A stretch of DNA of 64,000 nucleotides from Pseudoscardovia radai (GCF_002259605.1 NZ_MWWR01000004.1:134966-198965), one strand, 5' to 3'; positions 49,357 to 58,680 are shown, counted from the stretch's first letter. Translations and numbers: made by a program. The notes: a model not told the origin generated them from the letters alone.

Positions 49357-50415
49357 ATGGCACGGAAAACAGACAACGATTCGCAGAACCTCGGAAGCAC
49401 CGAACACACCGAGAACACTGACACCACGGCAACCCCGCAGACTCCGGCCGACGACGCCGGCCACATCATCGACGCGGCGAGTATCTTCGACACCACCGCC
49501 GACGATGCATCGGACGCCGGCGCAACGGCAGGCCGCCGCGTCTCGGCCAGAACCGCGCATACGCGCCGCCGCCTTATCGCGGCGCTTGTGGCGGCCCTCG
49601 TGGTCGTCGCCATCGTGGTGGCGGCGGACCTGCACCAGCGCTCCGTCAGCAAAGCCGCCGCGGAAGGCACCGTCGTCGTGACCGTCGGCATCACAGGCAG
49701 CGCCGACGAACCCATCTGGCAGGCGGTGCAGGAGGAACTCAACAGCGAGAACGCGGGCATCACCATCGAGACCAAGTCGTTCGAGGACGGCACCACCATG
49801 AACTCGCTGACCGCGTCGGGCGAGCTCGACATCAACGCCTTCCAGCATTACGCGTATTTCGAAGACAACATCGCCCAGAACAACCTGGACCTCACCGCGA
49901 TCGGCGACACCTACATCATGCCGCTCAACCTGTATTCGGAGAAGTACACGAGCCCCGACCAGTTCAAGGCCGGGGACAAGGTGGCCATCCCGAGCGACCT
50001 GACGAACTCCGGCCGCGCGCTTAAGGTGCTCGACAGCGCCGGGCTCATCGTGCTCGACGACAACACCAAGGCGAGCCCGACCCTGCTCGACATCGCCTCG
50101 AACCCCAGCGGCATCGAAATCGTGCCGAATGATGCGCCGACCATCATCGGCCTCCTGCCCGATTATGCGGGCGGAATCACGAACACGAACCATGTGCAGG
50201 ACGCGGGCTGGAGCGTGGACGACGCCATCTACCACGAGCCGGTCGATATCGACGACGCCAAGTACAAGCCGTATATCAACCTCATCTCGACGCGCACCGC
50301 CGACAAAGACAACCCCACGTACCAGCAGGTGGTGAAGGCGTACCATTCGCAGCGCGTGGCGCAGGCGATCCTTGACACCTACCAGAACGCGGTCGAGCCG
50401 GCGTTCGAGTACTGA
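49357..50415 (+). CDS. metQ: MetQ-like methionine-binding protein with membrane anchor
   Basis: 352 residues. The NlpA/MetQ domain starts near 105 (VVVTVGITGSADEPIWQAVQ) with INAFQHYAYFEDN, IALP-like AIPSDLTNSGRALKVL and DNPTYQQVVKAYHS. Instead of a lipobox the first 70 residues are polar and Thr/Asp-rich, followed by one uncleaved-looking helix (about 71-93). So it is probably membrane-anchored, not a lipoprotein. No metN or metI lies nearby. It is 93 bp from metK, in the same cluster. Confidence 0.85.
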   Translation: MARKTDNDSQNLGSTEHTENTDTTATPQTPADDAGHIIDAASIFDTTADDASDAGATAGRRVSARTAHTRRRLIAALVAALVVVAIVVAADLHQRSVSKAAAEGTVVVTVGITGSADEPIWQAVQEELNSENAGITIETKSFEDGTTMNSLTASGELDINAFQHYAYFEDNIAQNNLDLTAIGDTYIMPLNLYSEKYTSPDQFKAGDKVAIPSDLTNSGRALKVLDSAGLIVLDDNTKASPTLLDIASNPSGIEIVPNDAPTIIGLLPDYAGGITNTNHVQDAGWSVDDAIYHEPVDIDDAKYKPYINLISTRTADKDNPTYQQVVKAYHSQRVAQAILDTYQNAVEPAFEY

Positions 50416-50449
50416 TGCGTGCTGACGAGTACTGAGCTCGCGGCGGAAG

Positions 50450-50480
50450 GCCCTGCGCTTCGTATAATGAGGCGCAGGGC
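50450..50480. terminator. 9-bp hairpin holding a TATAAT box
   Basis: GCCCTGCGC (50450-50458) and GCGCAGGGC (50472-50480) enclose TTCGTATAATGAG. The stem could end metQ transcription; the perfect TATAAT (50463-50468) could start the next gene 61 nt on. Confidence 0.6.
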
Positions 50481-50528
50481 ATTTCCATGCCGCGGGCGGC
50501 AAGCACAAGCGAGGAGCTAGGAGCGAAG

Positions 50529-51680
50529 ATGGCAGCAATGGACGCACCGTTCTATGACGTGAACCTGAGCTACGAAGACAATTACGCGAAGGGGCCGTTC
50601 GGTGCGTTCGCCGCGGCACTTGAAGGCCGGGCCGGCGCGGGCGCTGCGACTTCGGCCGCCGAAACCGCCGAAACCGCCGCAACCGCGGAAGCATCGTCGG
50701 AAACCTTCCTCGGCCTTCCCATCAACCTGCCCTTCGGCATTCCCGCGGGCCCCTTGCTCAATTCGCGCTTTACCGACGCCGCCTTCCTCATGGGTTTCGA
50801 CATCGCCGTCTACAAAACCGTGCGCTCGCGTCCGTGGCCGTGCAACCAGTTCCCCAACGTGCTCTCGGTGCATCCGCGCGGCGCGTCCATCGACCCCGAG
50901 GGCAGCGAGAAGGACGAAGGCGTGCTGGCGGATTCGGATTATGGCACCGATCCGGGGCGCATTTCGATCTCCAACTCCTTCGGCGTGCCTTCGCAGGACC
51001 CGGATGTGTGGCAGCCCGACATGGCCGCCGCCGTGGCTCACGCCGGCGCCGGTCAGGTGCTTGTCGGCAGCTTCCAGGGCTCGCGCACGCCCGGCATGAG
51101 CGACGAGGCGTATATCGCCGATTGCGTGACCACCGCGCGACTGGTGCAGGAGACCGGCGCAAAGGTGATCGAAATGAACACAAGCTGCCCGAACGAGGGG
51201 CATAACCGCCTGCTGTGCCACGATCCGGCGCTCGTGGGGCGCATCTGCGACGCCGTGAAGAACGAGATCGGCGACACCCCGTTCATGATCAAGCTCGCGT
51301 ACCTGCCGCAGGAGGAGCAGGTCGAGCAGATGGTGCGGAGCACCGCCGCGCATGGCACGGTGCAGGCGTTGTGCACGATCAACACGATTTCCTGCCGGCT
51401 TGTGGATGCGCAGGGCAACCAGGCGCTTCCGGGGGCCGGGCGCGACCGTTCCGGCGTGTGCGGTGCGGCGATCCGTGAGGCCGGGCTCACGATGGTGCGG
51501 CGCGTGGCCGGGGTGCGGGAGCGTCTGGGGGCGTCTTTCGACATCGTGGGCGTGGGTGGCGTGACGACGCCCGCCGATTACGCGGCCTATCGCGAGGCCG
51601 GTGCCGCCGCCGTCATGAGCGCTACCGGAGCGATGTGGAACCCGCGTCTCGCCCGGCACATTAAAGCCGCACGGGCCTGA
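50529..51680 (+). CDS. dihydroorotate dehydrogenase-like FMN protein
   Basis: 383 residues. Barrel motifs FGIPAGPLLNSRF, VYKTVRSRPWPCNQFPN, ISNSFGVPS, the catalytic-Cys region MNTSCPNEGHNRL and the FMN-phosphate region VGVGGVTTPADY. It matches the DHOD superfamily of pyrimidine synthesis, though it could be a related oxidoreductase. A low-complexity Ala/Glu/Thr insert (about 32-58) is unusual. ATG follows CTAGGAGCGAAG. No other pyr gene is near. Confidence 0.8.
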   Translation: MAAMDAPFYDVNLSYEDNYAKGPFGAFAAALEGRAGAGAATSAAETAETAATAEASSETFLGLPINLPFGIPAGPLLNSRFTDAAFLMGFDIAVYKTVRSRPWPCNQFPNVLSVHPRGASIDPEGSEKDEGVLADSDYGTDPGRISISNSFGVPSQDPDVWQPDMAAAVAHAGAGQVLVGSFQGSRTPGMSDEAYIADCVTTARLVQETGAKVIEMNTSCPNEGHNRLLCHDPALVGRICDAVKNEIGDTPFMIKLAYLPQEEQVEQMVRSTAAHGTVQALCTINTISCRLVDAQGNQALPGAGRDRSGVCGAAIREAGLTMVRRVAGVRERLGASFDIVGVGGVTTPADYAAYREAGAAAVMSATGAMWNPRLARHIKAARA

Positions 51681-51920
51681 CCGCCACGCGGCGGGGCGCG
51701 GAACCACCCTGGCCTCGCGCTTTCATCGTGTTATTAAGCTCACAGCAATTCGTGCGGTTTTCACCGAACCGACGCATGGCGCATGGCAAACTAGTGTGAG
51801 CGATAACGTATACGGTGCGCGTCGTGCGTGCCGGTGCGCGGAGCGGACCCGAGAAGGGTTCTGAGACGCAAGTCCCCTGAGACGCAAGTTCCCAGACAAG
51901 CAAGAGTGATTGGACGAAGA

Positions 51921-53252
51921 GTGAGTGACATCAAGCCTGAAGACGATGTGCTTCGAGTGGTCGGCGGCAAGCCGCTGAGCGGACAGATCAAGGTCCGCGG
52001 CGCCAAGAACTTCGTGAGCAAGGCAATGGTCGCGGCATTGCTGGCGCCCGGCACGTCCGTGCTCAAGAATGTGCCGGAGATCCGCGACGTGCGCGTGGTC
52101 TCCGACTTGCTTCGCCTGCACGGCGTGAACGTCACCTTCGATGGCGATCGCGGCATCGTCACCATCGATGCCTCGCACGTCGACCTGGCCGACGTGGCCG
52201 ACGTCGACACCCTCGCCGGCTCCTCGCGCATTCCGATTCTGTTCTCCGGCCCGCTGCTGCACCGTCTGGGCGAGGCGTTCATTCCGTCGCTCGGCGGCTG
52301 CCGCATCGGCGACCGGCCCATCGACTTCCACCTGGAGACTCTGCGTCGCCTCGGCGCCACCGTCAACAAGGAGCATGCCGACGGCATCCACATCACCGCC
52401 CCCGACGGCCTGCACGGTGCAAAGATCCACCTGCCGTACCCCTCGGTCGGCGCCACCGAGCAGACCCTGCTCGCCGCGGTGCTCGCCGATGGCAAAACCG
52501 AGCTTTCCGGCGCCGCCATCGAGCCCGAGATCATGGACCTCATCTGCGTGCTGCAGAAGATGGGCGCCATCATCTCCGTAGACGTCGACCGCACCATCCG
52601 CATCGAGGGCGTGGAGAAGCTCAAGGGTTACGAGCACACGGCCCTGACCGACCGCATCGAGGCCGCGAGCTGGGCGTCCGCCGCCCTTGCCACGCGCGGC
52701 GACATCTTCGTCAAGGGCGCCACGCAGCCGGAGATGATGACCTTCCTCAACGTCTTCCGCAAGATCGGCGGCGAATTCGAGGTGCGTGACGACGGCATCC
52801 GCTTCTGGCACCCGGGCGGGGACCTTAAGCCCGTGGCCATCGAAACCGACGTGCATCCCGGCTTCATGACGGACTGGCAGCAGCCGCTCGTCGTGGCGCT
52901 GACGCAGGCCAACGGCCTGAGCATCGTGCACGAAACCGTGTACGAGAACCGCTTCGGCTTCACCAAGCCCCTCGTGCAGATGGGCGCCACCATCCAGCTG
53001 TACCGCGAATGCCTCGGCTCCCTGCCCTGCCGCTTCCAACAGCGCAACTTCGAACATTCCGCGGTGATCTTCGGACCCACGCCACTCACGGGCCAGGACA
53101 TCGACGTGCCCGACCTGCGCGGCGGCTTCAGCCACCTCATCGCGGCGCTCGCGGCGTCCGGCCCCTCCACGGTGCACGGCATCTCCCTCATCGACCGTGG
53201 CTACGCCGACTTCCGCGGCAAGCTCCGTGCCCTCGGCGCGGAGATCGAGTAG
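51921..53252 (+). CDS. murA: UDP-GlcNAc 1-carboxyvinyltransferase
   Basis: 443 residues from a GTG. IKVRGAKNFVSKAMVAALLA, GGCRIGDRPIDFHLETL with the PEP-reacting Cys at about 127, and ALTDRIEAASW are typical. It begins peptidoglycan precursor synthesis; the Cys version is fosfomycin-sensitive in general. No ATG is near the domain start; GGACGAAGA precedes the chosen GTG, with another in-frame GTG at 51906. A terminator follows. Confidence 0.95.
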   Translation: MSDIKPEDDVLRVVGGKPLSGQIKVRGAKNFVSKAMVAALLAPGTSVLKNVPEIRDVRVVSDLLRLHGVNVTFDGDRGIVTIDASHVDLADVADVDTLAGSSRIPILFSGPLLHRLGEAFIPSLGGCRIGDRPIDFHLETLRRLGATVNKEHADGIHITAPDGLHGAKIHLPYPSVGATEQTLLAAVLADGKTELSGAAIEPEIMDLICVLQKMGAIISVDVDRTIRIEGVEKLKGYEHTALTDRIEAASWASAALATRGDIFVKGATQPEMMTFLNVFRKIGGEFEVRDDGIRFWHPGGDLKPVAIETDVHPGFMTDWQQPLVVALTQANGLSIVHETVYENRFGFTKPLVQMGATIQLYRECLGSLPCRFQQRNFEHSAVIFGPTPLTGQDIDVPDLRGGFSHLIAALAASGPSTVHGISLIDRGYADFRGKLRALGAEIE

Positions 53253-53315
53253 CGTCTGCGGCGGGCATCGGGCCTCGGGCATCGGTTTTCGAGACGATAT
53301 AAAACGATACGAGAA

Positions 53316-53345
53316 GAGGGCGGCGGACTTCGGTCCGCCGCCCTC
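53316..53345 (+). terminator. terminator after murA
   Basis: GAGGGCGGCGGAC-TTCG-GTCCGCCGCCCTC, a 13-bp stem with a four-base loop; the tail GTGTTTGCG is only weakly T-rich. Confidence 0.8.
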
Positions 53346-53477
53346 GTGTTTGCGATTGCTTGGAATATCATGCCTGGGATGCCCTGCTGTTCGGGGCATC
53401 CTGCGGATTGTGGCGCACATCGTGTTTTGGAATCGTGCACAAAACCGCATTCCCGGCCGCATGGCACAATAGGGGGC

Positions 53478-54527
53478 ATGGCATCCAAAGGAAAACCGTC
53501 GCCGCGCTCCAGCGTGACGCCGCTGAGCCGCGAGCAGGTCGAGCGCCTGGGGCGCGAGCACCATCTGGTCAATCCGTGCACGAAGCACCCGTGCGGGCCC
53601 AGGAAAGACAACGATGCGGAGATCCAGGCGCAGAACCCGCGCCAGACCGCCATGCTGCGCGACCTCGTCAAATGCGACCTGCGCTCGCATTCGCGCAACT
53701 ATTCGTGGGGCCTCGAGAACGTGCCGGAAACCGGCCCCTTCATCACCGCATGCACGCATATCACGCTGTATGACGTGTTCATCCCCATGATCGGCCTGTT
53801 CGACCAGGGCCGTCGTCCGCGCTTCATGGCCAAGGCCGAGATGGCGCACTGGCCCATCGTGGGCTGGGGCCTCAAAACCGTGGGAATGCAGCCGGTCAAG
53901 CGTCATTCGGGGCAGGCCAGGGCCATCGAGGAGGAATCCATCTCCATCATCACGTCCGGCCGGCCGCTCACCGTGTGGCCCGAGGGCACGCTGACGCGCG
54001 ACCCGAAGAAATGGCCCATGACGTGCAAGAACGGCGCCGCGTACATAGCGCTCGAATCCAGCCGCCGCCTGGGCTACCAGGTGCCGCTGTTCCCGTGCGT
54101 CACGTGGGGCGCGGCGAGCATCAACCACCTGTTGCCGTGGCCGCGCAAGAACGTGGTGATGCATTACGGCGACCGGCTGGACTACGCCGATTTGCTCGAA
54201 GGCAGCGAAAACTGGGGCGAGGAGCCGCCGTCCGTGAACGTGGAGGTGCTCACCAACCGCATTCGCGCCGTGCTGGAGCGCGACGAGGCCGAGATTCGCG
54301 GCGAGGAGCCGCCTGCGGAGGGCGTGTGGGACTACCGCCTCATGCAGCGCGTGCCGCGAGAGTATTTCCCCACGACGCTCGAGGGCGTGGCACGACGCGA
54401 CGAGCTCGAGGCGCGACTAAGGTCGACGGAAGACGATGGCCGCGATGCCGGCCGTGCGGCGGCACCTGCGGGTGACAGGACGCACGATGGCCGCGACAAG
54501 ACGCGCGACAAGACGAAGGAGCGATGA
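53478..54527 (+). CDS. plsC: 1-acyl-glycerol-3-phosphate acyltransferase
   Basis: 349 residues. The HX4D motif is THITLYDVF (His94, Asp99) and the substrate motif is WPEGTLTRDP (about 167). It makes phosphatidate for membrane lipids. Unusual parts are a basic head with CTKHPCGP and a charged C-terminal tail of about 40 residues. CACAAT (53465-53470) is 7 nt before the ATG, so the transcript may be leaderless. gpsA starts 1 bp after the stop, coupling two steps of phospholipid synthesis. Confidence 0.9.
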   Translation: MASKGKPSPRSSVTPLSREQVERLGREHHLVNPCTKHPCGPRKDNDAEIQAQNPRQTAMLRDLVKCDLRSHSRNYSWGLENVPETGPFITACTHITLYDVFIPMIGLFDQGRRPRFMAKAEMAHWPIVGWGLKTVGMQPVKRHSGQARAIEEESISIITSGRPLTVWPEGTLTRDPKKWPMTCKNGAAYIALESSRRLGYQVPLFPCVTWGAASINHLLPWPRKNVVMHYGDRLDYADLLEGSENWGEEPPSVNVEVLTNRIRAVLERDEAEIRGEEPPAEGVWDYRLMQRVPREYFPTTLEGVARRDELEARLRSTEDDGRDAGRAAAPAGDRTHDGRDKTRDKTKER

Positions 54528-54528
54528 G

Positions 54529-55527
54529 ATGACGAATGTGACCGTGCTGGGTGCCGGAGCGTGGGGAACCGCGTTCGGCCAGGTGATGGCCGATGCGGGC
54601 AACGATGTGACGATGTGGGCCATCGAACCGGAAATCGTGGAGGGCATCAACCGCGACCACCGCAACGAAGTGCGTCTCCCCAGCGTCGACAGGCTTCCCG
54701 ACGCCATGACCGCCACCGGCGACCGCGCGCAGGCCGTGGCGCACGCGAAGATCATCGTCGTCACCATCGCCGCGCAGTACGCGCGCACCGCGCTCGAGCA
54801 GTTCCGCGGCCTCGTGCCCGACGACGCCATCGTGGTGTCTTTGATGAAGGGCATAGAGCGCGGCACCAACAAGCGCATGGACGAGGTGGTGCGCGAGGCG
54901 CTCGAGCTGCCCGCCGACCGCTTCGCCTGCCTGTCCGGGCCGAACCTCTCGAAGCAGGTCGCCGCGCGCGAGCCCGCCGCGGCCGTCGTGGCCAGCGAAA
55001 ACCCGGATGCCGCGCGCTTCGTGGCCGAAGCCGGCACCACGCCGTATTTCCACCTGTTCGTTTCCGCCGACGTGATCGGCGTGGAGATGTGCGGATCGCT
55101 GAAGAACGTCACCGCGCTCGCGGTCGGCATGGTGCGCGGCGCCGGATACGGCGAGAACACCGCCGCCATGGTGCAGACGCGCGGGCTGGCGGAGCTGCGT
55201 GCGCTCGGCCGCGCCGCCGGCGCCGCCGACGCCACCTTCTCCGGGCTCGCGGGCGTGGGCGACCTTATCGCCACCTGCGGCAGCACCCTGAGCCGTAACT
55301 TCACCTTTGGCGCGAACCTCGGCAAGGGTCTCACCGTGGATGAGGCCACGGCCGTCAGCAACGGCGTGGCCGAGGGCGTGCCCACCGTCGGGGCGGTGGT
55401 GGAGCTCGGGCGTCGCTACGGCGTCGCCACGCCGCTCGCCAGTGCCATGAGCCGCGTGCTGAGCGAGGGCATCTCCTGCGAGGAGATGCTCTCGGAGCTG
55501 TTTCCCGGCGGGGTGACGGCGGAGTAA
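54529..55527 (+). CDS. gpsA: glycerol-3-phosphate dehydrogenase (NAD(P)+)
   Basis: 332 residues. VTVLGAGAWGTAFGQVMA, SLMKGIERGTNKRM, CLSGPNLSKQVA and GSLKNVTALAVGMVRGAGYGENT fit GpsA. It makes glycerol-3-phosphate, the substrate upstream of PlsC. GAAGGAGCGATGAG precedes the ATG within the end of plsC, so translation is coupled. Confidence 0.96.
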   Translation: MTNVTVLGAGAWGTAFGQVMADAGNDVTMWAIEPEIVEGINRDHRNEVRLPSVDRLPDAMTATGDRAQAVAHAKIIVVTIAAQYARTALEQFRGLVPDDAIVVSLMKGIERGTNKRMDEVVREALELPADRFACLSGPNLSKQVAAREPAAAVVASENPDAARFVAEAGTTPYFHLFVSADVIGVEMCGSLKNVTALAVGMVRGAGYGENTAAMVQTRGLAELRALGRAAGAADATFSGLAGVGDLIATCGSTLSRNFTFGANLGKGLTVDEATAVSNGVAEGVPTVGAVVELGRRYGVATPLASAMSRVLSEGISCEEMLSELFPGGVTAE

Positions 55528-55721
55528 ACGGTGCGGGCGCGCGGCGGGGATATCGTGTTTCCGCCGCACGCCGCATGACGCGCCACGCGCACGCCGCCGC
55601 ACGCCGCACCGCGCGGCGCGTTTCGTCATGGCGCGGACGATAATCGGAAGCGGCAACAAAACCTGATAACAATACGGCCATCTATCGAAGCGGGCGGCAG
55701 CCGGCGAATCGGAGGAAACAC

Positions 55722-56879
55722 ATGGCAAAGAAGCGAATCATGGTGCTGTACGGCGGCCGTGCCGACGAGCACTCCATCTCCTGCGTGTCCGTGGCGGGAG
55801 TGCTTAACGCGTGGAACAGCGAGAGGTTCGAGGCCATCCCGGTCGGCATCACCAAGGACGGCCACTGGGTCTACGGCGGCACCGACCCGCGCACGTTCAA
55901 ACTGGACGGCGCGCATATGCCGACCGTCGAGATCACGCCTGAATCGCGCCCCGTCGTGCTCAACATCGGCCAGGGACGCGACGGCTTTCTCATTGGCGAG
56001 CACGAGGGCTTCTTCACTCCCGGCGCGAGCGAGAACCTCGAGTCACTCGGGCATATCGACGCGGTGTTCCCCGTGCTCCACGGACCATACGGCGAGGACG
56101 GCACCGTGCAGGGCCTTCTCGAGATGATGGGCGTTCCGTATGTGGGCTGCGGCGTGTTCGCGTCCGCCGGGTGCATGGACAAGCATTACACCAAGATCCT
56201 GCTGCAGGCGGCGGGCATCCCCGTGGCGCCCGGCATCACGTTCGACACGCGCCGCTATGACGCCGCCAGCGGTTTCCGCGCCGACGGAGAGGCGCTGCTC
56301 GAGGCCGTGCGCGAGGGCGGGCTCGAGTACCCGCTGTTCGTCAAGCCGTCGCGTGCCGGCAGCAGCTTCGGCGTGACCAAGGTGGAGGAGGAGTCCGCCG
56401 AGGCGCTCGCCGACGCGGTGTTCGAGGCGAGCCACCACGATTGGCGCGTGCTTATCGAGACCGGAATCGTGGCGCGCGAGATCGAGTGCGCCGTGTTCGC
56501 GCCGCGTTCGGGCGAGGCGCCGCGTCCCGCATGGCCCGGCGAGATCGTGCTCGACCATGCCGCCGAAGAGGACCAGTTCTACGATTTCGACAGCAAGTAC
56601 ACCGATTCCACGGCCTCGCACGTGGAGGTGCCGGCCAAGCTGCCCGAGGACGTGCTGCAGAAGGTGCGCGACGTGGCCGTGCGTGCGTTCACGGCGGTGG
56701 ACGGCGCGGGCCTGAGCCGCGTGGATACGTTCGTCAGGCCCGACGGCGAGGTGATGGTCAACGAGATCAACACGATGCCCGGGTTCACGCCGATTTCCAT
56801 GTATCCCAAGGCCTGGGAGGCCAGCGGCATCTCCTACCCGGCCCTGATCGAGCAGCTCATCGACGGCGTCCTCGATTAG
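55722..56879 (+). CDS. ddl: D-alanine--D-alanine ligase
   Basis: 385 residues of the ATP-grasp fold. VLYGGRADEHSISCVSV, VLHGPYGEDGTVQGLLE, PLFVKPSRAGSSFGVTKV and EVMVNEINTMPGFTP are the Ddl signatures. It makes the D-Ala-D-Ala end of peptidoglycan precursors. CGGAGGAAACAC precedes the ATG. The Tyr-type active-site loop (DFDSKYTD) suggests D-Ala rather than D-lactate use. Confidence 0.96.
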   Translation: MAKKRIMVLYGGRADEHSISCVSVAGVLNAWNSERFEAIPVGITKDGHWVYGGTDPRTFKLDGAHMPTVEITPESRPVVLNIGQGRDGFLIGEHEGFFTPGASENLESLGHIDAVFPVLHGPYGEDGTVQGLLEMMGVPYVGCGVFASAGCMDKHYTKILLQAAGIPVAPGITFDTRRYDAASGFRADGEALLEAVREGGLEYPLFVKPSRAGSSFGVTKVEEESAEALADAVFEASHHDWRVLIETGIVAREIECAVFAPRSGEAPRPAWPGEIVLDHAAEEDQFYDFDSKYTDSTASHVEVPAKLPEDVLQKVRDVAVRAFTAVDGAGLSRVDTFVRPDGEVMVNEINTMPGFTPISMYPKAWEASGISYPALIEQLIDGVLD

Positions 56880-56931
56880 CGCGGAGTTTGAGGGGGCGCC
56901 GGCGGCTGGCGGCTGGCGACCCCTTCTCCAT

Positions 56932-57014
56932 AACGGGGGTACGGTTTCCGGGCAGTATCGGCCTCGAAAAGGGGCCGAAATTCCTCAATAATGTCCGCAA
57001 GCCGTACCCCTGTT
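56932..57014. repeat. palindromic element copy 11, variant arms
   Basis: AACGGGGGTACGG at one end pairs with CCGTACCCCTGTT at the other, with core GGCCTCGAAAAGGGGCC and GTCCGCAAG kept. The arm sequence differs from the common CCATCACATTGTT yet is still complementary. It follows ddl by 52 bp. Confidence 0.8.
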
Positions 57015-57039
57015 GCGAACCAGGCCCCGATCGGCGTTC

Positions 57040-57290
57040 GGCGGGTGCGACGGCACCCGCTTTGGGTGGTTTGGCGGGGTTTGGGGTCCGTTTGGTGGTC
57101 GAAATGGGCTTGGGCGGGTGTCCGGGCACCCACTTTGGGCGGTTTGGGGGCTTGGGCAGACGATTTCTTGGTCGGGATGGCGTTGGGCGGGTGTGGTGGC
57201 ACCCACTTTGGGCGGTTTGGCGGGGTTTGGGGCCCGTTTGGTGGTTGAAATGGGCTTGGGCGGGTGTCCGGGCACCCACTTTGGGGGTGG
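57040..57290. repeat. 73-bp tandem repeat array (4 units)
   Basis: GGCGGGTG-N5-GGCACCC hairpin heads start at 57040, 57113, 57186 and 57259, each 73 bp apart, followed by ACTTTGGGCGGTTTGG. A lone unit is at 46182. The array lies between palindromic elements 11 and 12. Since 73 is not a multiple of three, no frame runs through it unchanged. Confidence 0.9.
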
Positions 57291-57303
57291 TGCGCCTCCT
57301 CCT

Positions 57304-57385
57304 GAACAATGTGATGGGTTTCGGACCGAATCGGGGGAAATCGGGCGGAAAAATCGTGGATTATGTCCGCAAGCCATCACATTGT
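57304..57385. repeat. palindromic element copy 12 (short form, inverted core)
   Basis: AACAATGTGATGGGTTTCGG, core AATCGGGGGAAATCGGGCGG, then GTCCGCAAGCCATCACATTG. It is 24 bp after the MscS stop codon (minus strand). Confidence 0.85.
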
Positions 57386-57409
57386 TATGAGGCGCCGGCG
57401 CCATCGTTG

Positions 57410-58336
57410 TTAGGAACGGGCGCCGGCGCTTTCGCTGGCCTCGCTCGCGCTCTCGCCGCTCTCGCCACCCTCGTTGCTTTCGCCCGCATCGCCGCCGACG
57501 GAAGCGGCGCCGTCAACCACGAGGCAGTCCATTCCGGCGATCGCCCGCGCCGCGCGGTCCTGCACAACCGACGGCAGGAACTCGCGCCTGGCGAAAATCA
57601 GCGCCTTGCCCTCCGCGCCATACGGCGAGAATCCGGAAAACCGCACCACGCACGGATGCCCGTCGATGCGCATGTCGGCCGTCGCGCGCTCGATCGCGTC
57701 GGCGAGGCGACGGCCCTCCACCTCGAGGTCGCGGTCGCCGCGCACCGTGAACTCCACGGTGGCGACCGATTCGTTCACCTTCGTCATCTTCGTCAGGCCC
57801 GCGGTGTTGAGCACGGAGTTCGGGATCCAGAACTCGTTGCCGTCGCGCGAGACCACGATCGTGTTGCGCCACGTGAGGTCCTTGACGCGCCCTGTGTAGC
57901 CGCTCACGCTGATCATGTCGCCCGGCTGCACCACCTTGCCGACCATCAGCCCGAATCCGCCGATGATATTCGCGATGGTGTCTTTCAGGCCGAAGGACAG
58001 CGCGATGCCGCTGACGCCCAGAGCGGTGACCAGCGTGGTCGGTTCGATGCCGAACACCGGCTTGAGCACCACCAGCAGGAACGTGAACCAGATGAGGATG
58101 CGCGCGCAGTTCACGAAAATCGAGGCGCTGGGGATATTCGAGCGGTCGAGGGCCCTGCGCAACGCGGTTTTCGCCGTGCGCTCGATCAGCCATGTGACGA
58201 TGAGCGCCACAACGAGGAAGATGATGCGGTTGAGGTTCGCGAGGAACCACTGCACCACGATGTTGCTGGTGGCGAAGTCGGAGAAGCTCTCGGAGAGGGT
58301 GGCGGTCGAGAGGGCGGCAGTTGGGATCGGAATCAT
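57410..58336 (-). CDS. MscS-family small-conductance mechanosensitive channel
   Basis: 308 residues. Three membrane helices, the third being the pore helix (VSGIALSFGLKDTIANIIGG), then the beta domain (VQPGDMISVSGYTGRVKDL, IPNSVLNTAGLT) and an acidic Gly/Glu/Ser tail of about 40 residues. It opens on membrane tension after osmotic downshock. Start at 58336 with AGGAAGCCTC. The upstream frame on the same strand is low complexity. Confidence 0.9.
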   Translation of the reverse strand: MIPIPTAALSTATLSESFSDFATSNIVVQWFLANLNRIIFLVVALIVTWLIERTAKTALRRALDRSNIPSASIFVNCARILIWFTFLLVVLKPVFGIEPTTLVTALGVSGIALSFGLKDTIANIIGGFGLMVGKVVQPGDMISVSGYTGRVKDLTWRNTIVVSRDGNEFWIPNSVLNTAGLTKMTKVNESVATVEFTVRGDRDLEVEGRRLADAIERATADMRIDGHPCVVRFSGFSPYGAEGKALIFARREFLPSVVQDRAARAIAGMDCLVVDGAASVGGDAGESNEGGESGESASEASESAGARS

Positions 58337-58646
58337 GAGGCTTCCTGTGTCGGTGTTGTGTGTCGGCGGTGTTGTATGTCGGCGGGGTGGGCGCGCGGGC
58401 ACGGGCCGGGGTGCGCGCGGGCGCGGCGCGCGGTGGCCGGTGGGCATGGGGATTCGTGGCGCTGGCAGGACCGCGCAATCGTGGATATTCCCCGAACCCA
58501 TCCGTGGTCGTTGGATGTGACCATAATAGATTCGCCGGCTGAGCGATGCATGGACGTTCGGCAGGGGCGTGTCGATTTGCGTTTTTGCGATTGGCGCGGT
58601 ATTTTTGTGACGTTGTGTGTTCGGGAAGACCCCTTGGGGTCCCTGG
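58337..58646. other. divergent gap mscS / rpmB
   Basis: The part next to mscS has an imperfect direct repeat (TGTCGGCGGTGTTGTATGTC, about 58361-58385) and a very GC-rich stretch (58385-58445). I see no gene. The rpmB promoter lies at its right edge. Confidence 0.5.
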
Positions 58647-58652
58647 CACAAT
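58647..58652 (+). promoter_or_regulatory. candidate -10 of rpmB
   Basis: CACAAT in CTGGCACAATAGG, 28 nt before the ATG. The same CACAATAGG string precedes plsC. Confidence 0.45.
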
Positions 58653-58680
58653 AGGCTTAGGTTAACAAGAGGAGTCCATC

